A program made the translations under genes and the position numbers. This document shows positions 32,313 to 32,870 of a stretch of DNA of 32,870 nucleotides, one piece after another. A model generated the notes under the pieces. It saw nothing but the letters and a program-made list of their open reading frames with translations. It searched no databases and was not told where the DNA came from. Source of the stretch: Pseudonocardiales bacterium (lineage in GTDB: Bacteria; Actinomycetota; Actinomycetes; Mycobacteriales; Pseudonocardiaceae); assembly GCA_019247305.1 (NCBI GenBank), contig JAFAPC010000164.1, forward strand, positions 1 to 32,870. The letters run 5' to 3'. Position 1 is the first letter of the stretch; each line of letters begins with the position of its first letter.

Positions 32313-32870
32313 ATGACAGTCACTGAGGGGGAGCTAGCGGCTGAGCGGGTCCGACTGGGGCTCCTGCGACGGAATCTCGGGGAGCACCTGGCCACCTACC
32401 GCAGGGCAGCGGGGATCTCCCAACCCGAACTCAGCCGGGCCATGGACCGCACCCGCACCACCGTGTCCAAAGTCGAACACGGCACCCGCGGCATGCCCGA
32501 AGCATCCTGGCGCATCGCCGATGAGGTGTGCGGTGCTGAGGGTGCCCTGATCGCGGAGTACCAGGCGTTGGCGGAAGCTGAGCAGGACTACCGTGAACGG
32601 TGGCGGGCCCACCAGCGCCAGGCACGGCAAGCAGCAGCACAGCCCGCTGCGGATGCCCTGCGCGCCGCCCCCGTACCGTCACTGATGGCGCGCAACCACG
32701 GCCACACAGGTGAATGCGAGGGGCGCCCGGAGATCAGCGGTGTGGAGGCTGAGCTAGCGGAGGAACTCATGCGAGAGCTAGTCGCGACCCTGGCACGATC
32801 GTTGGGCCGTCGCAAGGCACTGCAAGTCGCCAGATGGGCGCTGGGCATCGTCGGCCTGGCCGGCCTGGAC
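32313..32870 (+). CDS. XRE-family HTH regulator with TPR-like domain (paralogue 3), cut by window edge
   Basis: The 186 residues visible (MTVTEGELAAERVRLGLLRR, then ELSRAMDRTRTTVSKVEHGT and MPEASWRIADEVCGAEGALI) are nearly identical to paralogues 1 and 2 through the HTH and linker. The gene runs off the right edge in VARWALGIVGLAGLD, before the TPR-like part. The start is set by homology and the TACGAT box. A third copy within 16 kb indicates recent duplication or repeated import with integrative elements. Confidence 0.87.
   Translation, partial: MTVTEGELAAERVRLGLLRRNLGEHLATYRRAAGISQPELSRAMDRTRTTVSKVEHGTRGMPEASWRIADEVCGAEGALIAEYQALAEAEQDYRERWRAHQRQARQAAAQPAADALRAAPVPSLMARNHGHTGECEGRPEISGVEAELAEELMRELVATLARSLGRRKALQVARWALGIVGLAGLD

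Overview
This window looks like the accessory part of a high-GC actinomycete chromosome. The coding regions are GC-rich at third positions, GTG/TTG starts are common, and the gene families are typical of actinomycetes: TIR-STAND-WD40 proteins, HTH-TPR regulators, VapBC45-type toxin-antitoxin pairs, an SbmA/BacA-like ABC exporter and pSE211/pMEA100-type attachment sites. A Pseudonocardiales host is my inference; no rRNA or core gene is present to prove it.

Layout. (1) 1-7.3 kb: a TIR-STAND-WD40 protein (minus strand, cut by the window edge), a RelE toxin with a truncated Phd antitoxin, a DUF1360 membrane protein, and a 3.3-kb SF1 helicase gene broken by one in-frame TGA. (2) 7.7-15.1 kb: a small membrane protein, proline iminopeptidase, a GNAT acetyltransferase, a HigBA pair whose antitoxin is frameshifted, a run of five tiny single-pass membrane proteins, a short-chain dehydrogenase relic and an SbmA/BacA-like ABC transporter. 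(3) 15.1-16.1 kb: an intact VapBC pair and an integrase N-terminal relic. (4) 16.1 kb to the end: an accretion zone marked by three direct repeats of about 190 bp (16136, 20608, 26854). Each begins with the 3' half of a tRNA-Phe gene read on the minus strand. This is the att signature of integrative elements that use tRNA-Phe.

The first interval between att repeats holds an HTH-TPR regulator, a decayed tyrosine integrase and a VapBC45-like pair. The second holds a compact three-gene operon (TIGR04255 protein, HTH protein, and a protein with a QDCDLA motif that probably starts at CTG), an IS256-like relic, a four-TM membrane protein cassette and an IS3 orfA relic. The third holds a hairpin-rich non-coding stretch, a membrane pentapeptide-repeat protein, two more HTH-TPR paralogues and a broken HTH-TPR gene.

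The three intact HTH-TPR paralogues share an upstream region with a widely spaced 14-bp inverted repeat (GCATCTGGTGCCGG / CCGGCACCAGATGC). Each also has a TANNNT box exactly 8 nt before the start codon, which suggests leaderless transcription under shared or cross-talking control. The best candidates for undescribed biology are the array of small membrane proteins next to the BacA-like transporter, the TIGR04255/HTH/QDCDLA operon, and the HTH-TPR family with its paired operator.
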